Made by a program: the position numbers and the translations under genes. Below, piece by piece: positions 23,494 to 33,700 of a stretch of DNA of 64,000 bases. Source of the DNA: Candidatus Termititenax sp. (GTDB lineage Bacteria > Margulisbacteria > Riflemargulisbacteria > GWF2-35-9 > DYQY01); assembly GCA_020719045.1 (NCBI GenBank), contig DYQY01000006.1:30898-94897 (forward strand). The letters are read 5' to 3'. The notes under the pieces were generated by a model that worked only from the letters and a program-made list of their open reading frames with translations, did no database searches and was not told the origin of the DNA. The stretch's first letter is position 1. Each line of letters begins with the position of its first letter.

Positions 23494-24022
23494 ATTTAAT
23501 AACATTCTATCTAGCAAAGAACTTAATAACCTCAACATGCTTCCATACAAGGTGTTTGATTTACTTGTTGAACAAGAACAAACATTAATAACAGCAGAAT
23601 CCATCACTGGTGGAGACATCGCTACATCATTCACCAAAATTCCTGGAGCTTCAAAAGTATACTTAGGAGGAATAATCGCTTATTCTAACTTACTAAAAGT
23701 ACAAGAGTGTCTTGTTGAACCAAAAACTATTAAAAACTACGGACCTGTAAGTTCTCAAGTAGCAGCCGAAATGGCTATTGGAGTAAAAAAGAAGTTCGGA
23801 TCAAACGTTAGCATTGCAACAACAGGCTATGCTGGTCCAAAAACAGGACAGGAACCTGTTGGAACAGTCTTTACCTCTGTAGTTGTTAATGAAGAACAAA
23901 TCACTCAAAAACATCAATTCGAAGGAGAAAGAATAGATATTATAAAGCAAACCACTTTTTCTGTTCTGGAAATCTTAAAATACTTGCTTACTAACAAAAA
24001 CAAAGGAGGTAAAAATGGCTGA
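23486..24022 (+). CDS. CinA C-terminal domain protein, nicotinamide-nucleotide amidase
   Basis: This 178-residue protein is only the C-terminal (PncC) domain of CinA, which deamidates NMN in pyridine-nucleotide salvage. Signatures are [54 protein letters not shown] and IATTGYAGP, followed by a strand-forming VGTVFTSVV. The N-terminal molybdopterin-binding COG1058 domain is absent. The placement just before recA is the classic cinA-recA arrangement. It overlaps both neighbours by eight bases with the identical junction ATGGCTGA. Confidence 0.9.
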   Translation: MAEFNNILSSKELNNLNMLPYKVFDLLVEQEQTLITAESITGGDIATSFTKIPGASKVYLGGIIAYSNLLKVQECLVEPKTIKNYGPVSSQVAAEMAIGVKKKFGSNVSIATTGYAGPKTGQEPVGTVFTSVVVNEEQITQKHQFEGERIDIIKQTTFSVLEILKYLLTNKNKGGKNG

Positions 24023-25007
24023 TAAAACAAATAAGAATCTTGAATTAGCTATTCAGGAAATAGAAAAAGAATTCGGAAAAGGGTCAATTATGAAAATGGG
24101 GGAGAAACTTAATCTAAGTATTGAGTCTATCTCTACTGGCTCCATCAAACTAGACTCCGCACTAGGTGTTGGGGGAATACCAAAAGGAAGAATAGTAGAA
24201 ATATACGGACCAGAGAGTTCAGGGAAAACCACTGTATCTTTACATATTATCGCAGAAGCACAAAAAAAAGGTGGCATTTGTGCCTTTATTGACGCAGAGC
24301 ATGCATTAGATCCCACATATGCAAAAAATATTGGTGTGAATACTCAAGAACTATTAATCTCTCAGCCTGACTACGGAGAACAAGCTCTTGATATTGTTGA
24401 AACTTTAGTGAAAAGTGGCTCTATTGATGTCATCGTCATTGACTCAGTTGCAGCTCTTGTACCCAAAGATGAGCTAAATGGGGAAATGGGAGATAGACAT
24501 GTTGGACTTCAAGCTAGACTCATGTCTCAAGCACTTAGAAAACTAACAGCTGTTGTTAGTAAATCATCTTGTATTGTTATTTTTGTTAACCAGTTAAGAG
24601 AAAAAGTTGGCGTAATGTTTGGGAATCCTGAAGTAACTACAGGAGGAAATGCTTTAAAATTCTACTCATCAATCAGGCTTGATGTTAGAAAAAAAGAAAG
24701 CATCAAAAAAGGTGAAACATTCATTGGCACGCTCACGAAAGTCAAAGTAGTCAAAAACAAAGTTGCTCCACCATTTAAAGAAGCAATCTTTGAAATCATC
24801 TACGGAAAAGGTATTTCAAAAATAGGAGAAGTACTAGATTTAGCCGTTGACTACAACTTGATTGAAAAATATGGAGCATGGTTTAGCTACAAAGAAGAAA
24901 AGATCGGTCAAGGAAGAGAGAATGCTCAGATATACTTAGAAAGCCATCCTGAAATCTATAAAGAAATCGAAAATATGGTAATAAGCAAAATGTCTAGCGA
25001 AAAATAA
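24015..25007 (+). CDS. recA: recombinase RecA
   Basis: RecA drives homologous recombination and the SOS response. The product is 330 aa: Walker [10 protein letters not shown] (about residue 66), [15 protein letters not shown], Walker [13 protein letters not shown], loop L1 [20 protein letters not shown], loop L2 [28 protein letters not shown] and a C-terminal domain. The C-terminus is short and ends ISKMSSEK, without the long acidic tail of enterobacteria. AAAGGAGG is an ideal ribosome site. No LexA-type box is evident because the gene sits inside the operon. Confidence 0.98.
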   Translation: MADKTNKNLELAIQEIEKEFGKGSIMKMGEKLNLSIESISTGSIKLDSALGVGGIPKGRIVEIYGPESSGKTTVSLHIIAEAQKKGGICAFIDAEHALDPTYAKNIGVNTQELLISQPDYGEQALDIVETLVKSGSIDVIVIDSVAALVPKDELNGEMGDRHVGLQARLMSQALRKLTAVVSKSSCIVIFVNQLREKVGVMFGNPEVTTGGNALKFYSSIRLDVRKKESIKKGETFIGTLTKVKVVKNKVAPPFKEAIFEIIYGKGISKIGEVLDLAVDYNLIEKYGAWFSYKEEKIGQGRENAQIYLESHPEIYKEIENMVISKMSSEK

Positions 25008-25027
25008 AAACAAAGAAAGGAAAGAAA

Positions 25028-26563
25028 ATGATAACAACAATCTTAGTAATAATAATTGCGTTACTATTGATTGCTACCTATGTTTTATTCTTAAAAGATA
25101 AATCTATACTTAATAGAGAAAAAGATGCAAAACAAGTAGCAGCCAAAATAGTAAAAGAAGCAGAAAGAAAAGCGGAGGACATTAAAAGAGAAGCGATTCT
25201 TGAAGTAAAGGAAGAGTTCCTACAAAAGAAAAACGAATTAGAGGATGAAATAAAAAAAGAAAGAGACAAGTTCATAACTGTTGAGAATAGATTAATTCAA
25301 AAAGAAGAAAATTTAGACAAAAAAGAGGCTAATCTTGAACTTTTAACTTTCGAAAACAAAAAAAAGGAAGAAGCTCTAGCTAAAAAAGACGAGGAAGTTG
25401 ATAAGCTATATCAAGAACAATCAGCCGTTCTGGAAACCATCTCTAAGCTAAGCAAGGATGACGCAAAAAAACTCTTACTAGACAATATGGAAAGAGAAAT
25501 TAAATTCGAAGCATCAAAAATGATTAAGGAAACTGAAGAGCTAGCTCAAAAAACTGCACTTAAGAAATCTAGAGAAATTATTGCAACTGCAATACAAAAA
25601 TGTGCAGTAGATAATGTTGTCGAAGTTACAACATCTGTTGTATCACTTCCTGGTGATGACATGAAAGGTAGAATTATTGGAAGAGAAGGTAGAAACATTC
25701 GAGCCTTTGAAACAATGACAGGTATTGACCTGATAATTGACGACACGCCTGAAGCCGTCGTTTTATCTGGTTTCGACCCAATAAGAAGAGAACTAGCAAG
25801 AATAACTCTTTCTAAACTAGTATCAGATGGAAGAATCCATCCAACTAGAATAGAAGAACTCTACAATCAAGCTAAAAAAGACTTAGAAGTTACAATAATG
25901 GAATTAGGAGAAAAAACTGCTATTGAAGCTGATGTTCAAAATCTTTCTCCAGAAATAATCTATCTTCTTGGAAGACTAAATTATAGAACAAGTTATGGCC
26001 AAAATGTTATGCAACACAGTATTGAAGTAGCTCACCTTGCATCACTTATGGCACAAGAGCTAGGAGTTAACGTTAGACTTGCAAGAAGAGCTGGACTTCT
26101 ACATGACCTTGGAAAGTCTTTTGACTTTGAAAAAGAAGGAACACACGCATTACTAGGCGCTGAGTTTGCAAAAAAACATGGCGAAAACGATGAAGTTGTT
26201 CATGCAATTCTTGCTCACCACGAAGAAGTTAAACCACAAACAATAGAAGCTATCCTAGTTGCAGCAGCAGATGCTATCTCTGCATCAAGACCTGGAGCAA
26301 GAAGAGAATCTATCGAGGCTTACGTTAAAAGACTCGAAAACCTAGAAACCCTTGCTACATCATTCACTGGCGTAGAAAAAGCCTTTGCAATTCAATCTGG
26401 CAGGGAAATAAGAGTAATGGTTAAGCCTGACATCATCAATGACAAGCTAACACCAAAACTTGCAAGAGATATTGTTAAGAAAATCGAAAATGAACTTGAG
26501 TATCCAGGCACTATCAAAGTAACAGTTATTAGAGAAACAAGGGTTCAAGAAGTAGCTAGTTAA
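25028..26563 (+). CDS. rny: ribonuclease Y
   Basis: This membrane-anchored endoribonuclease starts bulk mRNA decay in bacteria without RNase E. Domains in order are an N-terminal transmembrane helix (residues 2-22), a long charged coiled coil (about 30-185), a KH RNA-binding domain ([19 protein letters not shown], about 215-275) and a catalytic HD domain with [13 protein letters not shown] and AILAHHEEV. The length of 511 residues is typical. The spacing to recA is 20 bases, and its TAA overlaps the ymdB start (TAATG). Confidence 0.96.
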   Translation: MITTILVIIIALLLIATYVLFLKDKSILNREKDAKQVAAKIVKEAERKAEDIKREAILEVKEEFLQKKNELEDEIKKERDKFITVENRLIQKEENLDKKEANLELLTFENKKKEEALAKKDEEVDKLYQEQSAVLETISKLSKDDAKKLLLDNMEREIKFEASKMIKETEELAQKTALKKSREIIATAIQKCAVDNVVEVTTSVVSLPGDDMKGRIIGREGRNIRAFETMTGIDLIIDDTPEAVVLSGFDPIRRELARITLSKLVSDGRIHPTRIEELYNQAKKDLEVTIMELGEKTAIEADVQNLSPEIIYLLGRLNYRTSYGQNVMQHSIEVAHLASLMAQELGVNVRLARRAGLLHDLGKSFDFEKEGTHALLGAEFAKKHGENDEVVHAILAHHEEVKPQTIEAILVAAADAISASRPGARRESIEAYVKRLENLETLATSFTGVEKAFAIQSGREIRVMVKPDIINDKLTPKLARDIVKKIENELEYPGTIKVTVIRETRVQEVAS

Positions 26564-27351
26564 TGATAAAGATACTTTTCTTTGGTGATATAGTAGGTGA
26601 AATAGGGAGGGATGCTTTCTACAAGAAGCTTCCCTCCCTTAAAAAAGAACACAATCCAGACCTAATAATTGTTAATGGTGAAAACCTAGCAAATGGAAAA
26701 GGGATTACTCCTCATCTATATTACGAACTACTTGATAACGGTATTGACTGTGTTACCTCTGGAAACCATGTATTCGACAATAAAGATATTATAGAAAACA
26801 TGGACGAATATACACGCTTAATTCGACCATTGAACTATCCAGCATCTGTTCCAGGCAATACTTATTATCAAACAACAATTAAAGATACATCAGTTTTAAT
26901 TATAAACCTTTTAGGACAAGTATTTTTACCTCCTATAGACAATCCATTTCATGTTGCTGAAAACTTCATAAACGATAATCCAAGCGACATTGTATTTATT
27001 GACTTCCACGCGGAAGCTACTTCAGAGAAAAAAGCATTCTTTCACTACTTTCAGGGCAAAGTATCTGCAATTGTTGGAACTCATACACATGTACAAACAA
27101 ATGATGCAGACATCACAAACGGTACTGCCTATATTACAGATGTAGGAATGATTGGAGCTAAAAATAGCATTATAGGCATGAAACCAGAGCCAGTTATTAA
27201 AAGATTCCTAACTTCTATGCCAGAAAGATTTGCTCCTCCGAAAAAAGACGAATTCTGCATATTGAATTATACTGAAATTACCGTTGAAAAAGATGGTAAA
27301 GCTAAAAGCATAACCCCTTTTTCTTTACTAATTAAAAATGAACTTGGGTAA
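26563..27351 (+). CDS. YmdB-like metallophosphoesterase
   Basis: A 262-residue calcineurin-like phosphoesterase of the YmdB family, a cyclic-nucleotide phosphodiesterase in Bacillus that influences motility and biofilm decisions and is usually encoded next to rny. Metal ligands are visible in FFGDIVGEIGRDAF, VNGENLANGKG, TSGNHVFDN, IDFHAEATSEK and VGTHTHVQTND. It closes the metK operon and runs tail-to-tail into fliM, with the last 20 bases of each coding sequence overlapping. Confidence 0.93.
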   Translation: MIKILFFGDIVGEIGRDAFYKKLPSLKKEHNPDLIIVNGENLANGKGITPHLYYELLDNGIDCVTSGNHVFDNKDIIENMDEYTRLIRPLNYPASVPGNTYYQTTIKDTSVLIINLLGQVFLPPIDNPFHVAENFINDNPSDIVFIDFHAEATSEKKAFFHYFQGKVSAIVGTHTHVQTNDADITNGTAYITDVGMIGAKNSIIGMKPEPVIKRFLTSMPERFAPPKKDEFCILNYTEITVEKDGKAKSITPFSLLIKNELG

Positions 27352-28294
27352 TCTTTACTGCGTATTTCTTGTTTGATATTCCAAGCTCACCGCTAAACTT
27401 CTTAAACTCACCTACATTTAATAAAACTGGCGAATTACAATTAATACCAAAATCTATAATATCACCTTTCTGCAAGGACAAAATATCAGCAACCTTCACA
27501 TCTGTTCTGCCTAAAATAAAGGTAATTGGCACTACAGCATCATGAATATTACGAATAATCTCTTGCGTCTTCTTCTCGCTCTTTTTTATCTTACTATCTG
27601 AAGACTCGTCTAAAGAAAACTGAGGTATAACATTCTCCAAGGCATTAAATGGTATACAGTAGGTAATATTGCCTATTTCATCGCCAATGATTATTTCAAA
27701 CTTCATGCTAAGAACTGCATCATTTGACTGTGCTAAGTGAATAAGCTTAGGGTGATTGTCTTGCTTAATTATCCTTGGAACTTCTGGCATTATTTTGCCC
27801 CAACTTTCCTTTTGCAAAGCAAACACCTGATCCAGTAAATTAGCAATTACCTTTGACTCTATTTCCGTTGGATCGCTTCTATTAATCCCAGTCTTTGTTC
27901 CAGTCCCACCAAGCAATTTTTCAACAAGAAGTAGTGCTACATTTGAATCAATACCTACAATTGCCTTATCCTCTATAAAAGAAACTATGTAATAAAGAAC
28001 ACCTTCGCCGGCCTCTTCGATATAATCCTGATAAATACGTTGCTCTAAATAATTTAAGTACACCTTAATATCCTGTCTTAAAAAGACCGACATTGAAGCA
28101 CTAGCCATTCTAGACATATTGTCATGGATATTTTTTAAGGATCTTAAAAGTTCTTTGGAAAACTTATTCGGAACCATAAAATCATAGTGCCTTGCCTCAC
28201 CTTCGGCTGGTCTCTTTGATTTATTATCCTCTTCCTCTAGACTCCCATTCAGAAGGGCATCAAGCTCTTCCTGAGTTAAAATATTCCCCCCCAC
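27332..28294 (-). CDS. fliM: flagellar motor switch protein FliM
   Basis: FliM is the C-ring protein that binds phospho-CheY and switches motor rotation. The N-terminal CheY-binding peptide LTQEELDALLNG is followed by a CheC-like middle domain (residues about 45-230, including GIDSNVALLLVEKLLGGTG) and a C-terminal SpoA domain (LGRTDVKVADILSLQKGDII). The start is GTG with AAGGAG six bases upstream, and the start codon runs into seven consecutive G residues. It is last in the run giant gene-cysE-cheD-HDOD-fliM. FliN and FliY are not in the window. Confidence 0.95.
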   Translation of the reverse strand: MGGNILTQEELDALLNGSLEEEDNKSKRPAEGEARHYDFMVPNKFSKELLRSLKNIHDNMSRMASASMSVFLRQDIKVYLNYLEQRIYQDYIEEAGEGVLYYIVSFIEDKAIVGIDSNVALLLVEKLLGGTGTKTGINRSDPTEIESKVIANLLDQVFALQKESWGKIMPEVPRIIKQDNHPKLIHLAQSNDAVLSMKFEIIIGDEIGNITYCIPFNALENVIPQFSLDESSDSKIKKSEKKTQEIIRNIHDAVVPITFILGRTDVKVADILSLQKGDIIDFGINCNSPVLLNVGEFKKFSGELGISNKKYAVKITQVHF

Positions 28295-28308
28295 CTACTA
28301 CTCCTTAT

Positions 28309-29178
28309 TTACGCGTTTCGAAAGGATGCCAAGGTTTCGTCATTTTCCAACTCATCCATTATGCTCATCATAAGCATAGAGATGTCTTCTTCTTTTAAAT
28401 TCAACACTGATAAAGATTTTTCTGAAATCTTTTGGTCTACACCGCCAGCCCCTATTCCAAGACCCATTATTGAAACAATAATATTTGCTATGTGCACCAT
28501 ATGAACTGATATATTACCAGCTGAAGCTTCTTCTGGATTATGATGACAACGGATTGTCTCAACGATATCATCTGATAAATTCCATTTCTGACACACCGCA
28601 GAACCGATGTCTCCATGGTCAAAACCAAGGACTTTACGCTCAGCTTCATAAAACATTAGTCCACCCTTATTATATTCCTCAATTACTTTATTAAACTCCT
28701 GTTCAGCAAACTGATTCAAAATAACTTTACCAACATCATGCAGTAAACCCATTAAATATACTTCTTCTGCATTTGGATAATACATTTTAGTAGCTAGTAA
28801 CCTTGAAGCAAGAGCAGTTCCAAAACTATGCTGAAACATAGCACCTCTGTCTAAATAATACCCATCTAATTGCTTATCTAAAACCGAAAAACTATGCGCT
28901 GTAAGTGCCATCTGTTTAATGGTATTAAAACCTAAACAAACAACTGCATGAGAGATAGTTTTTACTTGTTTTGAGAATCCATAAAAAGAAGAATTAGCTA
29001 ACTTAAGAACTTTTGTTGCCATTGCTTCATCAGACTCTAGTGCATCGGAGATTTTCTTAAGAGGCGTATCAGGATTTCTAGTTAAATCAACGATTTTCTG
29101 AATTGTTTCCGGTAATGGCATTAATTCAGTAATCTTATTAACTATTCTTGCATATAATATATTATCCTTATCTACCAT
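28309..29178 (-). CDS. HDOD-domain signalling protein
   Basis: This 289-residue single HDOD domain contains LPETIQKIVDLTRNPDTPL at the start, KVLKLANSSFYGFSKQVKTI and the degenerate HD motif LMGLLHDVGKVILNQF, with a further CHHNPEEAS in the C-terminal part. Because LHDVGK and HH residues are retained, residual phosphohydrolase activity is possible, though most HDOD proteins are thought to be non-catalytic regulators. It sits 14 bases before fliM and 47 after cheD, matching the frequent placement of HDOD genes in motility clusters. Confidence 0.92.
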   Translation of the reverse strand: MVDKDNILYARIVNKITELMPLPETIQKIVDLTRNPDTPLKKISDALESDEAMATKVLKLANSSFYGFSKQVKTISHAVVCLGFNTIKQMALTAHSFSVLDKQLDGYYLDRGAMFQHSFGTALASRLLATKMYYPNAEEVYLMGLLHDVGKVILNQFAEQEFNKVIEEYNKGGLMFYEAERKVLGFDHGDIGSAVCQKWNLSDDIVETIRCHHNPEEASAGNISVHMVHIANIIVSIMGLGIGAGGVDQKISEKSLSVLNLKEEDISMLMMSIMDELENDETLASFRNA

Positions 29179-29225
29179 ATTGATCCCCGCTCTCTATTAT
29201 TAATAATATACTCATAAACCAATAC

Positions 29226-29702
29226 CTACAATACTATTACAGGGCAACCGAAAACCCTGGAAGAAATAACTCCCTGCTTCATATCAACATTCAAAGTCCT
29301 ACCATTATTGCCACCAATATCTTCACCTGAAACGCTTAAGTTAAACTTGGATAAAGCTTTCTTAACAGCCAACACATTCTGGTCTCCAATATTAAAAATG
29401 CTATTGGAAGGCATATTTGCTCCTCCCGCAATAACAATCTTACACGCTGCAAAATTTCCACCAAGACGCATAAATTCTTTAAGAAAAACTGGCACACCGG
29501 TATCTGCAAATCTCACAGGGTGATCATTTTTAGACTGAACATCACTTGAAGGCATAACAATATGTATCATTCCTGCCAAAGAGGTTGTTCTATCAAAAAT
29601 TGCTAAGGCAATACATGCACCCAATCCATGAGCTACTAATGTATCTTCCGATTTATTTGAGAATCTCATCTCAGCTAGTTTAACTCTTATTTCTGCCATC
29701 AC
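29226..29702 (-). CDS. cheD: chemoreceptor glutamine deamidase CheD
   Basis: CheD deamidates specific glutamines of chemoreceptors and in many species interacts with CheC. The 158-residue protein shows the signature VAHGLGACIALAIFD with catalytic C30, then GMIHIVMPS with H47, and GGNNGRTLNVDMKQGVI near the end. The first residue is doubled (MMAEIRV), so either ATG may be used. It lies between cysE and the HDOD gene. No CheC is present, but FliM contains a CheC-like domain. Confidence 0.93.
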   Translation of the reverse strand: MMAEIRVKLAEMRFSNKSEDTLVAHGLGACIALAIFDRTTSLAGMIHIVMPSSDVQSKNDHPVRFADTGVPVFLKEFMRLGGNFAACKIVIAGGANMPSNSIFNIGDQNVLAVKKALSKFNLSVSGEDIGGNNGRTLNVDMKQGVISSRVFGCPVIVL

Positions 29703-29728
29703 TTTCCTCTATTATAGTCTTTTATTTG

Positions 29729-30433
29729 TTATTTTTTAACTATTTTCTTTGTTTCTTCTCTTAAATCATTCAATCCCCTTGTTATGCTTCTAATCTTTTT
29801 CTCTAAATCAACGTATTCATCCATAAGTGGGTCAGGAACATTTCCTAAATTAAAATTAGATTCAGTATTTTGTTCCTTTACTTTAACTATTCTTGCTGGA
29901 TTACCGACAACTGTTGAAAATGCGGGGACATCATGCAACACAACTGAGCCTGCCCCTACCTTACAGTTTTCACCAATTGATATATTTCCAAGTATTTTAG
30001 CTCCTGCCCCTATAATAACCCCACTATTAATCGTTGGGTGTCTTTTACCATGCTCTTTACCTGTTCCACCAAGTGTAACTTGGTGATAAATAATAACATT
30101 GTCTCCTACTTCTGCTGTCTCCCCAATAACAACACCGTCGCCATGATCAATAAAGAATCCTCTTCCAATCTTTGCGCCTGGATGGATTTCAATAAATGTT
30201 AAAAACCTTACTAATTGAGACAAAATTCTTGGAATAAAAGGTATTCTTAATTTATACAACACATGAAATATCCTATAATTTGATACAGCATAAATGCTGG
30301 GGTAAAACAAAACTTCTACTATATTCTTTGCTGCTGGGTCACCTTTAAATACGGCTTTAATATCGCCGAAATACCAAGCGATGAAAAGAATTAAAAACAA
30401 ATAAAAAAATAAACCAATAAACAAATAAATCAT
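29729..30433 (-). CDS. cysE: serine O-acetyltransferase
   Basis: The enzyme acetylates serine to O-acetylserine, the precursor of cysteine. The left-handed beta-helix is clear: IHPGAKIGRGFFIDHGDGVVIG, catalytic His in DHGDG, HQVTLGGTGKEHGKRHP and ILGNISIGENCKVGAGSVVLHDVP. At 234 residues it has a hydrophobic N-terminus (YLFIGLFFYLFLILFIAWYF) that could be a membrane anchor, not typical of soluble CysE. It sits 15 bases after the giant gene's stop and has its own extended -10 promoter in the gap. There is no cysK nearby. Confidence 0.92.
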   Translation of the reverse strand: MIYLFIGLFFYLFLILFIAWYFGDIKAVFKGDPAAKNIVEVLFYPSIYAVSNYRIFHVLYKLRIPFIPRILSQLVRFLTFIEIHPGAKIGRGFFIDHGDGVVIGETAEVGDNVIIYHQVTLGGTGKEHGKRHPTINSGVIIGAGAKILGNISIGENCKVGAGSVVLHDVPAFSTVVGNPARIVKVKEQNTESNFNLGNVPDPLMDEYVDLEKKIRSITRGLNDLREETKKIVKK

Positions 30434-30439
30434 TTTACA

Positions 30440-30448
30440 ATTATATCA
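30440..30448 (-). promoter_or_regulatory. extended -10 promoter of cysE, probably leaderless
   Basis: The minus strand reads TGATATAAT, a perfect extended -10 box, exactly filling the gap between the giant gene's stop and cysE. Only six bases separate it from the cysE ATG, and there is no Shine-Dalgarno sequence. The transcript would start at or next to the A of ATG. Any -35 element would lie inside the giant gene's last codons, where none is obvious. Confidence 0.5.
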
Positions 30449-30770
30449 CTAATGAATAACACCTACCATCAGCCTAACAGAACCAATAGTACCTGATGAT
30501 TCAGAAGTAGCACTAACTACCACAAAATACCCACCCTTTGACACTTTTCTACCAATAGAGTCTGTTGCATCCCACTCAACTTTATTTGGCTGATTACCTC
30601 TTCCACCGTTATCCCCTGCTCGGAAAGTCATCTCCTTAACAAAGTGACCTAAAGCATCATAAATCTTAATAGAAACATTTGAGTCTTCACTTAGCTCATA
30701 ATAGAAAGTACCCTTCTCATTTAAAATTGCATTAACAGGATTAGGATAGAAAGATAAGTTTGAAATAATA
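30449..30770 (-). other. C-terminal FlgD-type Ig domain of the giant protein
   Basis: The last 105 residues read LSFYPNPVNAILNEKGTFYY, then VSIKIYDALGHFVKEM, NKVEWDATDSIGRKVSKGGY and a final strand ending GVIH. The YPNPVN start, IYDxxG and W(D/N)ATDxxGxxVxxGxY motifs are those of FlgD-like Ig domains, also seen at the C-terminus of type IX secretion substrates. The domain probably serves for export, anchoring or capping the fibre. A fibronectin-like domain precedes it (about 30770-31080, RLSWPPALDSESGVGYYTIEY). Confidence 0.75.
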
Positions 30771-33700
30771 TCCCTTGCTTTCGACATTCTTGAATAATCT
30801 GATACCAACCAATCGCTTGTTAATCTTGCACCATTAATAGCACTTATTCTGTATCTATATCTTAAATCACGCTCTCTATTAGCAATAATATAGCCAGTTG
30901 CATTAACTGTAGCTTCATAATTCCACCTTTGAGATGTTCCTCTTTGGTATTCTATTGTGTAATACCCTACCCCTGATTCTGAATCTAATGCAGGTGGCCA
31001 GCTTAAACGATGAATATCAGCGGTTGTTCCTTCTTCATTCTCTACCAACTGATGCAATAACAAACTAGCACTATCACTAAACTTAGGAGGAGTTAAGTCA
31101 ACGTTAAATGACATTATAAATTCACTAGATATAAAATTTTGAGACTCTTTACTACTTGTTGCCTTAACCTTTAACCTATATGTATATCCATGCACTAAAG
31201 ATAGATTAGAAAAAACAGTCCTATCTATTGTAACGCCTCTCAACTCAAAACGATTGGAACTTGTTATGTTTTGACTAATACCAATATTTACGGTTCCAAC
31301 CCTTTCCTCATTGCCTTGCACTATACGAACAAGCACTGCCTGAATACTCTGGATATCAGTTTGACTATCATTCACAAAACAATCTATATCAAAAGTTACA
31401 AGGTCTGATCTATTTACATAATTAAACATCCTGCCACTAGATATAATTGGCTGACTGCTATCAACTATTGTGAAGCTTCCAACGTTAATGGTAGCCATAT
31501 TTAAAATAACGCCAGGCGCTACCAATAAACTTAAATCTGAAGGATAAATCTTAATGTCTATATCTCCAGTAGCTGCTGTTGACGCAATATTAAATGCCAT
31601 ATTCATTGCTTGAGGTGAAGCATTGATTAAATATGGACTCACAAATGGAAGTCCTACTAAATCATAATCATTGCCAAACTCTGTAATATTAGCTAACCCT
31701 GACAGCTTAACATTAGTTGAAACCTCAAAAGGTGAACTACCTAATAAGTTAAAGTTATTATAAGAAACTCTTAAATTAAGCTGACTTAAGTTAGTGCTGT
31801 AGTAATCATTACTTATTTGTATTTCACCTATCTTTAGACTGGATCCTTGATGTATCTCGCCGCCCTGAACTGGTGTAAATGTAATAAACATTTTCTGACG
31901 ATAGCTACCTATCTCAGTCCTGTCAGACTTAAGTGGCATCGAGCTATCATTAACTACATTTAACGCTCCAACACCCAAATTAGATGTTGTGCTAAATTCT
32001 AAAGCTATACTTCTGCTTGGCTCAGCATTAATTCCAATATCACCGACAACAAAGACTCGCACCTTCTTGTGAGTAACCATCTTCCTAAAGTCTTGAAATG
32101 TAATTGTTTGGTTTGTTTGATCAATGATTGCATCAACATGATCTATCCACTTGCCATCTCCATTATCAAACACCTCATTCCACCCACTACTCTCATCCTC
32201 ATAATATAAACGAATATTACTTAAATGACCTACTGACAAGTCACTTGCGGAAGTTCTATTGAAAATCATCCTACTAATCTCCGTCACATATGGATATGAG
32301 TTCATCGCAAAAGTAAATAACACAACATCCTTATCCTTTTGATATGCGATATTAGAAGTAACCTTCTCGTTTGATTCTCTATAAACATGCAATACGTTCC
32401 AGCCGTTTCCAATAACAAAATAATTTGAAGTATACGTTAAGACATTGCTTGATACTTTATGATACACATCTAATCCAAATGAAGATGTAACTATCCTCAA
32501 TGCAAAAGGATCTAACGCAGAGTCTCTAATGTCTCCGTAAATTGAAAGAATTGAATTAACGGATATGTTTTGCTGATCAAATAAGAAAACAATATTTCCT
32601 GTTCCAACAAATTCTCGTGAATCTATCAATTGACCATTTAATTTTAAATACAACTTTTTAACTGTTAAGTTTTGTTTATCACCTATTTTATCTAAACTAA
32701 AACTGTTTAATAATACCTGAGTAGAAGGAGAAATAATAATATCCATCAAACGAAGAACCTCGTCTCTTCTGTTCACAGTATTGGTTGCCATATTTATAGT
32801 AACAACATATAGCTTTGGCTGAAGCTCAGTTGTTGCATTTAATGTATTACCAGCTAAGTCAACAAGTTGTCTCCTTAGAACTGGATGTAGAGACTTATCT
32901 GCACTTGTTAAATCTGCTGTTAATATAAAATTAAGAGTACCTGGTTCGATAAAGAAGTTCTTAGATGTTCTAAAAGTGTCATATGCAAAATCTATCCAAT
33001 ACTTATTAATTGTAAGAACTTCATCTATAGAAATATTAAATGTAATTCGTTGATTACCTGTTTCATCAAGATAATTATAACTAATCCTATCGACTGGCTC
33101 ACTTATATCTACAGTCAAATTCCATATTGATGGATATTGTGATATGTCTCCATGGTCTGTTCTCACCCAGATATAGGCATTAACTGTTAAAAATCTTTGT
33201 CCGTTTACTCCATGCAATTGAATAATATCACTGTAGTCTATTGTAAGTCTTGCTATATTCCATGAAGTAATGTTCCCGTCACCATAAATATCATCGGTAA
33301 CGTCTCTTGAAGCACTCCAAGGATCAAAACCTCTCCATCCAGTACTTGTTGAGCGTGGTCTTTCACTATTATTAAACTCTATTTTAAACTGATTAATGTT
33401 ATTGTCCTCGGTCTCATCATAGGAAACTGCTATCCAAAACAAAAGGTCTGAGTTTAAGGTATTAATATATCTATCACGCCTAACATCATTAATTTGTGAA
33501 AATCTAATTAATGCTGGATTCGGATAAAAATTCTCTAGCCATAATGTTGATTTACCAATATTTCTTGTTGAAATATTTCCAGCCAAATCTACCATTCCTA
33601 TGTCAACGGTAATCGTGCCACTAACATTTGACTCAACAAATGTATATCCTGCTGAATAAAATAAGTCGTTAATCCTTTTTACATCTGTAACAAGCTTTGT

